51,699 nucleotides of DNA from Candidatus Aadella gelida (GTDB lineage: Bacteria > Omnitrophota > Gorgyraeia > Tantalellales > Tantalellaceae), in assembly GCA_030765205.1 (NCBI GenBank), contig JAVCDB010000113.1, positions 1 through 51,699 of the forward strand, written 5' to 3'. The notes under the pieces were generated by a model, which saw only the letters and a program-made list of their open reading frames with translations, ran no database searches and was not told the origin of the DNA. The position numbers and the translations under genes were made by a program. Below are positions 38,043-47,759 of this stretch, piece after piece. Within the stretch, counting starts at the first letter, position 1; each line of letters opens with the position of its first letter.

Positions 38043-40354
38043 TGAAAAGAAAAAAAATGTTATGCATGATCGTAATAATTATGGTATCTGTTTTTTGTTC
38101 TGTTTCGGTATTTGCGCAATCTTCAGGTACCCAGCAAAAGAAAATAAGTGCCATAAAGATCACCGGAAACAGTGCCGTAAGCACGGCTACTGTGCTTAGT
38201 AGACTAAAACTGAAACCCGGAGACCCTTTCGAAGAAAGCGCGCTTAACAAAGAACTAAAAAGACTTTACTCGACCGGATACTTCAGTGATGTTTTCGTTG
38301 AGACCAAAGATAATCCGGAAGGCGTAGTCATAATGTTTACCGTTCTCGAAAAACCTATAATCAAAGATGTTGAGTTCAGGGGAAATGCAAAACTAAAAGA
38401 TGGACATCTAGAGAAGAAAATATCTATCAAAAAAGGTGATCTTCTAGACTTCAGTACATTGAACCAGGACATGGCGGAAATTAGGAATTATTATGTAGAA
38501 CAGGGATACAAATTCATCAAAGTAGATTATGAAATAGAGGCCGAGAACGATCTTGGAACAGCTGTAGTGGTCTTCGTTATAGATGAAGGCAAAGCGCTTA
38601 GAATAAAGACCATAGATATCGAAGGCAACAAGAACATGTCGGATGATGAACTCAAAAAATATATCGCGACAAAAACCGCGTGGTGGTTCATTAATAAAGG
38701 CGCGTTCGATGATGATGAATTCCAAGCTGACCTAGACAGGATAAAAACTCTTTATATGAGTAAGGGTTTTCTAGATGCGCAAGTAAGCAGCCGGGAAGTC
38801 TTTTCTGAAGATGGAAAAAACATACACCTAACAATAATAGTTGATGAAGGTAAGAAATATCTTGTAGGCACGACCACGATATCAGGCAAGTTATCTTTTC
38901 CCGAACAAGAGATAAGCGCTATCTTGAAGATGAGACAAGGGGATCCATTCGACTATGAGAAGATCAGAGAAAATGTGGATAGCGTAAAAGCATTCTACTA
39001 TGATAGGGGATACATGAATGCCGAAGTTAACCTCGCGCATAAATACGACCCTTCATCGGACATGATGAATCTCACATATAACATAAATTCACACGACGAA
39101 ATATCGGTCGGGAAAATAAACATCATCGGGAACACCAAAACAAAAGACGTTGTTATAAGAAGAGAGTTAAGAGTGTACCCCGGAGAGAAGTATGAGGGCG
39201 ACCAGCTCAAAAAGAGTAAAGAAAGGATATACGACCTCGGATATTTCGAAGACGTATATTTCGAGACCATTCCGACAAGTACGGATAACGTTAAAGACTT
39301 GGATGTTACGGTCAAAGAAACCAAAACCGGGGAATTTTCTTTCGGAGGCGGATACAGTTCGGTAGATTCATTTATAGGTTTTGTGCAGGTAAGGCAGAGA
39401 AACTTTGATATAATGAACTTTCCAACGTTTACCGGAGCCGGTCAAGACTTGATCCTGCGCGGTGAAATGGGAAGCACGAGGACAAATTATCTTTTAAGCT
39501 GGACCGATCCCTGGATAATGGGATATCCATACCTGTTCGGTTTTGACCTGTATAGAGACGAGCATAATAAGTCAGGTACTTCCGGGTACGATTACGATGA
39601 GATCCGTACCGGAGGAGCGCTCAGACTTGGCAAAGACATAACAGACAATCTTAATGCAGGACTCAAGTACAATCTTGAAGAAGTAAAAATATCGGGTCTA
39701 CCGGATGATGCCGCACAAGATCTTCTGGACGAATCAGGATCGAACGTGAGCAGCCGTTTAACGTCATCTATCCAGTATGATACTAGAGACAGCAAGTACT
39801 CTCCTACAAAAGGATGGTTATGCGGGGCGAGTTTAGAAAATGCGGGCGGATTTATCGGCGGAGATAAAGATTTTGTAAAAGGATATATTTACACTACATA
39901 TTACCATAGCATAATAGAGAATATTATCCTCGAACTTAAGGGACGTACCGGTACGTCCACAGCTTACGGCGACACTGATAAGGTACCCATATATGAACGA
40001 TTTTTCGCAGGTGGAGCTACCACTATACGCGGGTATAGCCAGAGAGCTGTAGGCCCAAGAGATACAGCAGGGCATTATCTGGGCGGCGACGGTATGGTGA
40101 TCGGTAATGCTGAAGTATCTTTTCCCGTATACAAAAAACTTATTAAAGGCGCGGTATTCTACGATGTTGGTAATGTAACGGCAAAATACAGCGATATCTT
40201 TACCGATTCTAATTATAAACAAGCTGCGGGTCTAGGCGTACGAGTAAAGACGCCAATAGGTCCCGTAAAACTCGATTATGGATTTCCGCTAACCGATAAT
40301 CATGACGACAAAAAAGAAGGACAGCTCTGGTTTAGTGTAAGCCACGGCTTTTAA
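38042..40354 (+). CDS. bamA: Outer membrane assembly factor BamA
   Basis: Signal, five POTRA-like repeats, barrel with RFFAGGATTIRGY. Confidence 0.95.
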   Translation: MKRKKMLCMIVIIMVSVFCSVSVFAQSSGTQQKKISAIKITGNSAVSTATVLSRLKLKPGDPFEESALNKELKRLYSTGYFSDVFVETKDNPEGVVIMFTVLEKPIIKDVEFRGNAKLKDGHLEKKISIKKGDLLDFSTLNQDMAEIRNYYVEQGYKFIKVDYEIEAENDLGTAVVVFVIDEGKALRIKTIDIEGNKNMSDDELKKYIATKTAWWFINKGAFDDDEFQADLDRIKTLYMSKGFLDAQVSSREVFSEDGKNIHLTIIVDEGKKYLVGTTTISGKLSFPEQEISAILKMRQGDPFDYEKIRENVDSVKAFYYDRGYMNAEVNLAHKYDPSSDMMNLTYNINSHDEISVGKINIIGNTKTKDVVIRRELRVYPGEKYEGDQLKKSKERIYDLGYFEDVYFETIPTSTDNVKDLDVTVKETKTGEFSFGGGYSSVDSFIGFVQVRQRNFDIMNFPTFTGAGQDLILRGEMGSTRTNYLLSWTDPWIMGYPYLFGFDLYRDEHNKSGTSGYDYDEIRTGGALRLGKDITDNLNAGLKYNLEEVKISGLPDDAAQDLLDESGSNVSSRLTSSIQYDTRDSKYSPTKGWLCGASLENAGGFIGGDKDFVKGYIYTTYYHSIIENIILELKGRTGTSTAYGDTDKVPIYERFFAGGATTIRGYSQRAVGPRDTAGHYLGGDGMVIGNAEVSFPVYKKLIKGAVFYDVGNVTAKYSDIFTDSNYKQAAGLGVRVKTPIGPVKLDYGFPLTDNHDDKKEGQLWFSVSHGF

Positions 40355-40399
40355 CGGAACACCAAAGACTGACAAAACAATATAGTTGGGAGGAGCAAT

Positions 40400-40918
40400 A
40401 TGACTAACTTGATAAAAAAGACACTGATCACGGTAATAGTTTCCTTGATGCTGGTAAGCGGTATTGCGTTAACGGGCAATGCGGCGGATGGATCGAAAAT
40501 AGGATATGTAGATTTCAGAAGAGCTTTTTACGAGAACGATAAAGCTAAAGGGAAAGAAGACGAACTCAGAGATTACGAAGAAACTAAAAAAGAAGAACAA
40601 ACCGTTATGATCCAGGAAATAACCCAGATGAGAGACGAGGCAGAACTTCTGTCAGATGCAGAGAAAGCCAAGAAGAGAAAAGAACTTGAAGCGAAAATGG
40701 TCACGCTGCAGGGATTCGAGAACGAAGTAAGAAAAGAACTACAAACCAAGAAAAACGATATATATCGCGAGATAGCGGATGATATACAAAACGTCGTTGA
40801 TGAAGTGGGAAAAAACGGCGGTTACGATTATATTCTGGACTCAAGAAGCGTTATATTCGCCGGTGAAGAGTCTGATGTAACAGATGAAGTTATTAAAAAT
40901 CTGAAAGAAAAGAAATAA
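40400..40918 (+). CDS. OmpH/Skp-family periplasmic chaperone
   Basis: Signal, IGYVDFRRAF, coiled coil, ILDSRSVIFA. Confidence 0.88.
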   Translation: MTNLIKKTLITVIVSLMLVSGIALTGNAADGSKIGYVDFRRAFYENDKAKGKEDELRDYEETKKEEQTVMIQEITQMRDEAELLSDAEKAKKRKELEAKMVTLQGFENEVRKELQTKKNDIYREIADDIQNVVDEVGKNGGYDYILDSRSVIFAGEESDVTDEVIKNLKEKK

Positions 40919-40933
40919 GATAAGAAAAGAACA

Positions 40934-40984
40934 TTAAGGGTCAAGTGGCAAGAGGAAAACAGTTCCCTTGGACTTGACCCTTAA
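40934..40984. repeat. 13-bp inverted repeat hairpin between skp and lpxC
   Basis: TTAAGGGTCAAGT...ACTTGACCCTTAA, 25-nt loop. Confidence 0.8.
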
Positions 40985-41004
40985 CTTCTTATAGGACGAA
41001 TACA

Positions 41005-41856
41005 ATGGCAGAGATCAGGCAAAAGACGATCCGTGACGAGATTTCTTTTTCGGGGAAGGGCCTGCAAACAGGTGCGCAGGTTTCTGTTGTGTGCCGTCCG
41101 GCCGGAGAGGGCTCCGGGATAGTGTTCCTGCGTACAGATACTGAAAACAGCGTTCCGATCCGCGTTAATGACGGCATTTTTTCCGTATCCGAAAAAAGAA
41201 GAAGTACTATTGGTATGGGTCCGCACAGCGTACAGACAATAGAACATTTAATGGCTGCGCTGTGGGCACTCGAGATAGACAATGTGCAGATAGACATTAA
41301 TGGAGCAGAGCTGCCCGCGCTTGACGGTAGCGCGAAAGGTTTTTTAGATATTCTAGGAGCAGCGGGGATCTCCGAACAAAACGCTCCGCGTCACATAGTA
41401 AAGATCACAGAAAAAGAGGAGGTGTCCGACGGGAAAGCCTCAATAACTATCTTGCCAAACGAGTCTTTCAAAGTTTCATATTCTATAGATTATGCTATAA
41501 GTTCCATTCCCAGAGAAACATTCACGATAACTTTAGATAATAATTCTTTTATCAAAGAGATAGCTCCTGCAAGAACATTCTGCCTTAAACAAGAAGCGGA
41601 ACAGCTTTTAAAGGCGGGACTGGGCAAGGGTGCGGATTGCGAAAATACTTTAGTCATGGACGAGACCGGGCCCGTAGGGACCGTATTAAGATTCCCCAAC
41701 GAACCCCTCAGGCATAAGATATTAGACCTGGTAGGGGACATGTATATGCTGGGAAGACCCATTATGGGCGAGATCATAGCAGAAAGATCCGGTCACGCCC
41801 TAAATGCATTAATGGCAGAGAAATTGTTTCAGAAATATGTAAGAAATAGAAGCTAG
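41005..41856 (+). CDS. lpxC: UDP-3-O-acyl-N-acetylglucosamine deacetylase
   Basis: FSGKGLQTG, TIEHLMAALWAL, HKILDLVGDMYMLG, GHALN. Confidence 0.95.
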   Translation: MAEIRQKTIRDEISFSGKGLQTGAQVSVVCRPAGEGSGIVFLRTDTENSVPIRVNDGIFSVSEKRRSTIGMGPHSVQTIEHLMAALWALEIDNVQIDINGAELPALDGSAKGFLDILGAAGISEQNAPRHIVKITEKEEVSDGKASITILPNESFKVSYSIDYAISSIPRETFTITLDNNSFIKEIAPARTFCLKQEAEQLLKAGLGKGADCENTLVMDETGPVGTVLRFPNEPLRHKILDLVGDMYMLGRPIMGEIIAERSGHALNALMAEKLFQKYVRNRS

Positions 41857-41861
41857 CGTAC

Positions 41862-41973
41862 TCGGGGACGTTCCATTTGGGGACACCCTACAAGAGTAAA
41901 AAGAGGTCAATTTACGCACGTTCTGAGGACACCTTTCCCGAGGAGTGTAAACCTATCCCTCAAGATGTCCCCA
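41862..41973. mobile_element. Small GGGGAC-rich inverted-repeat relic (MITE/REP-like)
   Basis: TGGGGACACC near 41878 and GATGTCCCCA at 41964-41973 in inverted orientation, plus CTCGGG...CCCGAG. Confidence 0.45.
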
Positions 41974-42029
41974 GAATATACTTTTATTTTGATGAGCCAC
42001 TTTACTGCGTACTATATACGCTATACCAC

Positions 42030-42063
42030 AGAAGTAGCTGTGGTTTAAACCCCAGCTACTTCT
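42030..42063. repeat. GTTTAAAC-centred palindrome, copy 3 (one mismatch)
   Basis: AGAAGTAGCTGTGGTTTAAACCCCAGCTACTTCT. Confidence 0.9.
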
Positions 42064-42111
42064 AGTCACGAATTACGAGTCACGAGTCACGAAAAATAAG
42101 GAGGAGATGAT

Positions 42112-42558
42112 ATGGGAAAAAAAGAAATGAACATAAAAGAGATAATGTCCAAGATACCGCATAGGTATCCGATGATCTTAGTTGACAGAGTGGTGGATTA
42201 TGAAGAAGAAAAATGGATAAAAGCCATCAAGAATGTAACGATCAACGAGTCATTTTTTCAGGGACATTTCCCGGCGGAACCTATTATGCCGGGCGTATTA
42301 ATACTGGAAGCTTTGGCGCAGACAGGCGGCATATTAGCGCTTATAAATAACGACGATGAGGACAAACTTGCTTTCTTTCTGACGATAAACAATGCTAAAT
42401 TTCGTAAACCCGTTGTCCCGGGAGACCAGCTTCTTCTGCATGTTGAAGTTAAAAAAAGAGTAAGAGGAAATATAATCCAAACACATGCTGAAGCAAGCGT
42501 GGAAGGACAAGTGGTCTGTGAAGGCGACCTTATGTTCAGTTTAGTCGACAAAAAATAA
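42112..42558 (+). CDS. fabZ: 3-hydroxyacyl-ACP dehydratase
   Basis: IPHRYPMILVDRV, FFQGHFPAEPIMPGVLILEALAQ. Confidence 0.96.
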   Translation: MGKKEMNIKEIMSKIPHRYPMILVDRVVDYEEEKWIKAIKNVTINESFFQGHFPAEPIMPGVLILEALAQTGGILALINNDDEDKLAFFLTINNAKFRKPVVPGDQLLLHVEVKKRVRGNIIQTHAEASVEGQVVCEGDLMFSLVDKK

Positions 42559-42568
42559 GAGGTAACCC

Positions 42569-43369
42569 ATGAAAAGAATAGGACTTATCGCGGGGGGAGG
42601 GGAACTTCCCCTAGAATTCATTGATTCCGCTAAAAAAGACGGGAACAAAGTCATAGTATTTGCTCTAAATAAAATGGCTGACAAAAGGGTAGAGCGGCAC
42701 GCGGATAAAGTATATTGGATGGAGATAGGACATTATAAAAAGTTTCTATTTCTACTGCTGAAGGAGCGTATACGCGAGATAGCCCTGATCGGCAAAGTAG
42801 ATAAAAGCATCATATATGAAAAAGGAAAATATGACAAAAAGGGATGGAAGACTATAAAAGACCTCGACAATAAAAAAGATTATTCCATACTTGCTGAAAT
42901 AACGCGTCATCTCGGCCGGTTCGGTATCGCCGTTATAAATCCCGGAAAATACTTATCTCACCTTATCCCGGAAGTAGGCGTTCTTAGCCGAGCCATGCCC
43001 GATAAACGTATAGAGGAAGATATACTGTTCGGGTACGATATGGCAAAAAAACTTGCAGGTATGGATATCGGTCAAACCGTTATTATTAAAGGTAAAAGCG
43101 TGGTTGCTGTAGAGGCTATGGAGGGCACGGATCAGACAATAAAGCGTGCCGGAGAGGTTGCCGGGGCGGGATGCGTTATGGTAAAAGTAAGTCGTCCGGA
43201 CCAGGACATGAGATGGGACGTTCCTACCGTAGGGGTTGAGACCATAAAAAAGATGACAGAACAACGTTTTAGCGCACTTGCAATAGAAAGCGGAAAAATG
43301 TTTATAGTGGATAGACAGGAACTTTTATGGACTGCGGACAACAGTAATATGGTTGTTCAGGCGCTGTGA
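42569..43369 (+). CDS. lpxI: UDP-2,3-diacylglucosamine pyrophosphatase LpxI
   Basis: RIGLIAGGGELPLEF, VVAVEAMEGTDQTIKRAGE. Confidence 0.93.
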   Translation: MKRIGLIAGGGELPLEFIDSAKKDGNKVIVFALNKMADKRVERHADKVYWMEIGHYKKFLFLLLKERIREIALIGKVDKSIIYEKGKYDKKGWKTIKDLDNKKDYSILAEITRHLGRFGIAVINPGKYLSHLIPEVGVLSRAMPDKRIEEDILFGYDMAKKLAGMDIGQTVIIKGKSVVAVEAMEGTDQTIKRAGEVAGAGCVMVKVSRPDQDMRWDVPTVGVETIKKMTEQRFSALAIESGKMFIVDRQELLWTADNSNMVVQAL

Positions 43370-44487
43370 TAGGGCGGCTTAAGAAGTTTAGCAATTTCTT
43401 CAGAGGCTCTACGCGCAGCACCTTTTTCTCCTAAAGAAACACTTACCTTACGAAGCTCATTTTTCACAGAGACAAGTCGATCAGGATCATTTAAAAACTT
43501 ATAAATAGCGTCACATAATTTATCAGGGTCGGCTTCCTGTTGCCAAAATTCCGGTGCAACTTCTTTCCCGGCAATAATGTTTACCAATCCGATAAAAGGA
43601 ATGCGAACAAATAATTTAAAAGCCAAATATGTAATAGGGGATCCCTTGTAGACTATTACCATAGGTACCTCGCATAATGCAGTCTCTAAAGTTGCTGTTC
43701 CGGAAGTGACAATAGCAAACCCGCTTTCTGCAAGGGCAGAAGAAGTATCGTCATGAAAGGAAACAATGTTTAGTGCAGGATGCTGAGTAAGAAACTTATT
43801 GTAAAGAGATTCGTCTACAGCTGAGTTTTGAGCTAATACGAATTTAATATCTTTTATTTTTGAAGATAATTTTTCTGCCGCCTCAAGCATGATTGGCAGA
43901 AGAACTAAAATTTCGTTTTTACGTGAACCAGGAAGAAGAGCTATAGTGTTCTTTTTAGAATCGGACGTTACGTTTTGAGGTTTTATGCTGTCAACTAGAG
44001 GATGTCCTACAAAAGTACAATCTATTCCATGCTTTTTAAGTAACTTTTCTTCAAAATCAAAAAGTACTAGAGTTTTACTAATATAACGTTCAATTAATTT
44101 TATTCTGCTCTTTCCCCAGGCCCATACTTGGGGAATAATATAATATACAACAGGGATATTATTCTTCTTAAGAAATGATGCAAGATGAAGATTGAATCCG
44201 GGATAATCTATCAGTATTGCAAGATCAGGTTTACGGCAGGTAATCTGGTTTTTTAGGACTATATATTGCCTGCGTATCTTAAAAATGCTTCGCAAGGCTT
44301 CCCATAACCCAACTATAGAAAGGTTGCGCACATGTTCTACAAGTTCCACGCCCTCACCGGACATAGCATCGCCGCCTATACCCCATAAATTAATATTTGG
44401 TACGGTTTTTTTGAGGCAAGCTATGAGTTCGCCGGCTCGGATATCTCCGGAAGGTTCGCCGGCAACAATGAGTATGTTTTTTTTCAT
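43357..44487 (-). CDS. lpxB: Lipid-A-disaccharide synthase
   Basis: ILIVAGEPSGDIRAGEL, WGIGGDAMSGEGVE, ALLPGSRKNEI. Confidence 0.95.
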   Translation of the reverse strand: MKKNILIVAGEPSGDIRAGELIACLKKTVPNINLWGIGGDAMSGEGVELVEHVRNLSIVGLWEALRSIFKIRRQYIVLKNQITCRKPDLAILIDYPGFNLHLASFLKKNNIPVVYYIIPQVWAWGKSRIKLIERYISKTLVLFDFEEKLLKKHGIDCTFVGHPLVDSIKPQNVTSDSKKNTIALLPGSRKNEILVLLPIMLEAAEKLSSKIKDIKFVLAQNSAVDESLYNKFLTQHPALNIVSFHDDTSSALAESGFAIVTSGTATLETALCEVPMVIVYKGSPITYLAFKLFVRIPFIGLVNIIAGKEVAPEFWQQEADPDKLCDAIYKFLNDPDRLVSVKNELRKVSVSLGEKGAARRASEEIAKLLKPPYHSA

Positions 44488-44503
44488 GTGCTGATCAGTG
44501 GTC

Positions 44504-44541
44504 TTATTAGTAGTCGGGGTTTAAACCCCGACTACTAATAA
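44504..44541. repeat. GTTTAAAC-centred palindrome, copy 4 (perfect, 38 bp, compensatory arms)
   Basis: TTATTAGTAGTCGGGGTTTAAACCCCGACTACTAATAA. Confidence 0.92.
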
Positions 44542-45491
44542 AATGGTAAGAGTTTTTTATCGTTAGAATTGATCTTGTCGAGTATAGCCAAAGCTACTTC
44601 AAGAGCTTGTCGTCCTTCATGGCCCGAGATAACAGGTCTTTTCTTTTGATGAACACAGTTAACAAAAGCTTTCAGCTCGACTTTTAACGGTTGTCTTTTT
44701 ATAATTTTGATCCTATCTTTATTGAGAGTGTTGTTGGATTTCGTGAACAGAAAAGCTTCCTGATGCATATAGTCGAGCAGTATATAAGAATGCTCCTGGA
44801 ATATTCTTATTTTTCTCGTCTCTTCCGAGGTGACCCTGCTGGCTGTAATATCAGCTATAACGTCGTTTTGAAAGGTCAGGCGGACGTTTGCCATATCCTC
44901 ATGGTCCGATATAGTACTCATCCCGACGGCTTCGATGTTTTTGACTTTTGAATTTACCAGACCCAAAATGATATCTATATCGTGTATCATAAGGTCCAGA
45001 ACGACGCCTACGTCTTTTATGCGTTTCTTTTTTTTGATCGATCCCAGCCTCTGACATTCGATAAAACGGGGTTTATCAAGCAAAGGTTCAATTGCTCGTA
45101 CAGCCGAATTAAAGCGTTCAATATGTCCGACCTGTAAGATAAGCTCATTTCGCTTAGCAATTTCTATAAGCTCATCCGCTTCTTCTAACGTACTTGTCAT
45201 TGGTTTTTCCACAAGAACATGTGAACCCGCTGACAGAAAATCTTTAGCGACAGCATAATGAGAGGTGGTAGGCACGACTATACTGACGGCGTCGGTTTTA
45301 TCCAAAAGATCATGATAGTCAGTATAATAGTCCGTATCGTATTTTTTGGCGATCTCTTTAGCGACCTTTTTGTTAGTATCACATACACCGACAAGAGACA
45401 TATTTGACCTTTTCTTGATCGCGTGATATATCTTTGCGTGCAGAGACCCTAAATGGCCCGCTCCTATAACTCCGACTTTAAGCTTTCCCAT
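44535..45491 (-). CDS. Gfo/Idh/MocA family oxidoreductase
   Basis: KVGVIGAGHLGSLHAKIY, VLVEKPMTSTLEEADELI. Confidence 0.92.
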   Translation of the reverse strand: MGKLKVGVIGAGHLGSLHAKIYHAIKKRSNMSLVGVCDTNKKVAKEIAKKYDTDYYTDYHDLLDKTDAVSIVVPTTSHYAVAKDFLSAGSHVLVEKPMTSTLEEADELIEIAKRNELILQVGHIERFNSAVRAIEPLLDKPRFIECQRLGSIKKKKRIKDVGVVLDLMIHDIDIILGLVNSKVKNIEAVGMSTISDHEDMANVRLTFQNDVIADITASRVTSEETRKIRIFQEHSYILLDYMHQEAFLFTKSNNTLNKDRIKIIKRQPLKVELKAFVNCVHQKKRPVISGHEGRQALEVALAILDKINSNDKKLLPFY

Positions 45492-45549
45492 GAGCTTGAT
45501 TATATCATCACGTACCGTTTAGGGCAAGAGGGGAAATGGGGAAGTGGGG

Positions 45550-45727
45550 AAGAGTAAACAGTGTTAATAGACCATTGACCATGGACAATTGACTATTGTC
45601 CTTTTTAATTCGGGTATCAGAAGAAGTAGCTGGGGTTTAAACCCCAGCTACTTCTATTAGTGCGCATCGGTCCTTCTATAGTCTATGGTCAATAGTCAAT
45701 GGTCTGCTTTCTATCTTCTATCTAGGA
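45550..45727. repeat. Composite intergenic element: 7-nt periodic inverted arms around a GTTTAAAC palindrome
   Basis: atagaccattgaccatggacaattgactattg ... palindrome 45622-45655 ... cggtccttctatagtctatggtcaatagtcaatggtc. Confidence 0.8.
45622..45655. repeat. GTTTAAAC-centred palindrome, copy 5 (perfect, 34 bp)
   Basis: AGAAGTAGCTGGGGTTTAAACCCCAGCTACTTCT. Confidence 0.92.
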
Positions 45728-45785
45728 TTTATAATAGAGCCTATTTCTCGACAATAGCACTCATATATGCTAAAATCTACGGAAT

Positions 45786-47597
45786 ATGAAGACCTATATA
45801 AGATTTATAAAACTAATATTGCCTCATGGCGGGACGTTTTCACTGGCTATTTTGTGTATGATATTGTCCACAGCGTTCAGCGCATCACCCGTAGCGCTTG
45901 TGATCCCGCTGGTAGACATCGTTATAACCGGGAAAAAGATAGTTTTACCGGCAGGGACGGTTGCGCCGGTTTGGCTCGCTTCTTTAATAGCCCGGGTAAA
46001 TGCATTTTCCGCACTTGAGCTTCTAAACATCATGACTATTATGATAGTTGTGGTCTTCATAATGAAAGGCATCTTTGAGTTTTTAAGGATGTACTTTATG
46101 AGCGATGTCAGCGAAAAAGTAATAAGAGATGTTAAAGACCGTATATACCGAAAGCTTCAAGGCCTTTCTATGGAGTTTTATAGCCGTAATCCTACCGGTC
46201 AACTGATGTCCCGAATAACATATGACGCCGCAGTGATAAGAGACGCTATCTCTTCAGGTGTCGCCGACACTTTTTACCAGCCCATACAACTTTTGGTTTA
46301 CACAGCTGTTCTTATAGGTCTTAAGATATACGGTGGGGTTCCCTGGAGCCTTATACTTGTGAGTTTGGTACTGGTTCCCTTGATACTTTATCCGGTAATG
46401 AGGATTGGAAAAAAACTTCGCAAGATCAGCCAAAATTCGCAGGAGAAGATTGGGGACATAAACAATATGCTTCTGGAGACAATAACAGGGATCAAACTCG
46501 TAAAATCGTTTTGTATGGAAAAATATGAATCAGATAATTTTAAAGCGCATAATCAGGCGTTCTATAAACTGTCCATGAAGTCCATAAAACGGATGAAAAT
46601 AGTAAGTCCTATGACGGAAGTTATGGGAGTAGCCTGTGTGGCCGTAATTATGTGGATGACAGGGAAAAGCATAGTAAGCGGGGAGCTTTCAACCGGTATT
46701 TTTACCGCGTTTCTTATAGCTCTTTTTTCGCTTATGAAACCCGTAAAAAAATTAAGTAATGTTTATGGAATTAACCAACAGGCCTTGGCCGCTACTGAAC
46801 GTATATTCAGTCTTATTGACGAACCTATCATAATACAGGACAAACCCGGTGCTGAGGGCATAAGTTCTTTTAATAATGAGATCGCGTTCGATAAGGTGTC
46901 TTTTAAATATGAAGAAGAGATGGTCCTTCAAGATATAGATCTTACTGTTAAAAAAGGCGAGATAGTAGCGCTGGTGGGCCCCTCAGGCGGGGGAAAAAGC
47001 ACGCTGGTTAACCTTATCCCGAGATTTTATGACCCTACGCTAGGCAATATTCGTATAGACGGGGTCGACCTAAAAGACGCTTCAGTATCCTCTATGAGGC
47101 ATCTTATAGGACTAGTTACTCAAGAGACGTTACTTTTTAACGATACCGTTAAAGCGAACATAAGTTATGGACACGGGGACCTGGACGAAGAGCAGCTTGT
47201 TCGGGTGGCTACCGCAGCTAACGCTCACAGGTTTATAAAAGAGTTCCCTGACGGATATAATACTATTATAGGCGAACGAGGCGTGAAAATGTCCGGAGGA
47301 CAGAGGCAAAGGATAGCTATAGCCAGGGCCGTATATAAGAATCCTCCGATACTCATATTTGATGAGGCAACTTCACAGCTTGACACCGAAAGTGAGCAGC
47401 TTGTCCAGGAAGCTATAAACAATCTTATGAAAGGCCGGACAGTTATTATTATCGCACATAGGCTGAGCACAGTCAAACATGCAGATAAGATCCTGGTGAT
47501 GGATAAAGGCCGTATAGTCGAAAGCGGCAGGCATGAGGATCTTTTAAACAGAAGTCCTTTATACACAAAACTTTACGAAATGCAATTTTCGAATTAA
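45786..47597 (+). CDS. ABC transporter ATP-binding/permease, MsbA-like
   Basis: ABC TM domain; GPSGGGKST, MSGGQRQRIAIARA, LIFDEATSQLD. Confidence 0.92.
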   Translation: MKTYIRFIKLILPHGGTFSLAILCMILSTAFSASPVALVIPLVDIVITGKKIVLPAGTVAPVWLASLIARVNAFSALELLNIMTIMIVVVFIMKGIFEFLRMYFMSDVSEKVIRDVKDRIYRKLQGLSMEFYSRNPTGQLMSRITYDAAVIRDAISSGVADTFYQPIQLLVYTAVLIGLKIYGGVPWSLILVSLVLVPLILYPVMRIGKKLRKISQNSQEKIGDINNMLLETITGIKLVKSFCMEKYESDNFKAHNQAFYKLSMKSIKRMKIVSPMTEVMGVACVAVIMWMTGKSIVSGELSTGIFTAFLIALFSLMKPVKKLSNVYGINQQALAATERIFSLIDEPIIIQDKPGAEGISSFNNEIAFDKVSFKYEEEMVLQDIDLTVKKGEIVALVGPSGGGKSTLVNLIPRFYDPTLGNIRIDGVDLKDASVSSMRHLIGLVTQETLLFNDTVKANISYGHGDLDEEQLVRVATAANAHRFIKEFPDGYNTIIGERGVKMSGGQRQRIAIARAVYKNPPILIFDEATSQLDTESEQLVQEAINNLMKGRTVIIIAHRLSTVKHADKILVMDKGRIVESGRHEDLLNRSPLYTKLYEMQFSN

Positions 47598-47603
47598 AAA
47601 TAC

Positions 47604-47631
47604 TTGCATTTACAGCTATTTTCTATATAAT
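47604..47631 (+). promoter_or_regulatory. Promoter of rpsB-tsf region
   Basis: TTGCAT-16-TATAAT. Confidence 0.6.
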
Positions 47632-47759
47632 AGGCGTTCAGTATTTTAACGGAGAGTTAACATTAAAGTGGCTATCTAGGGCGCAGGATGAGCTTACTAT
47701 GTGGGTAAGTTTTTTAATCTTGCGATATCCCGGGATCGGCTATGAAGAAGGAGAGGAAC

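Noticed and set aside
41877-42065. 62-aa plus ORF between lpxC and fabZ
   Set aside because: Composed of repeat DNA (GGGGAC relic and GTTTAAAC palindrome).
47632-47759. Possible uS2 autoregulatory leader RNA upstream of rpsB
   Set aside because: Long 5' leader is present, but I could not match a specific conserved fold by eye.
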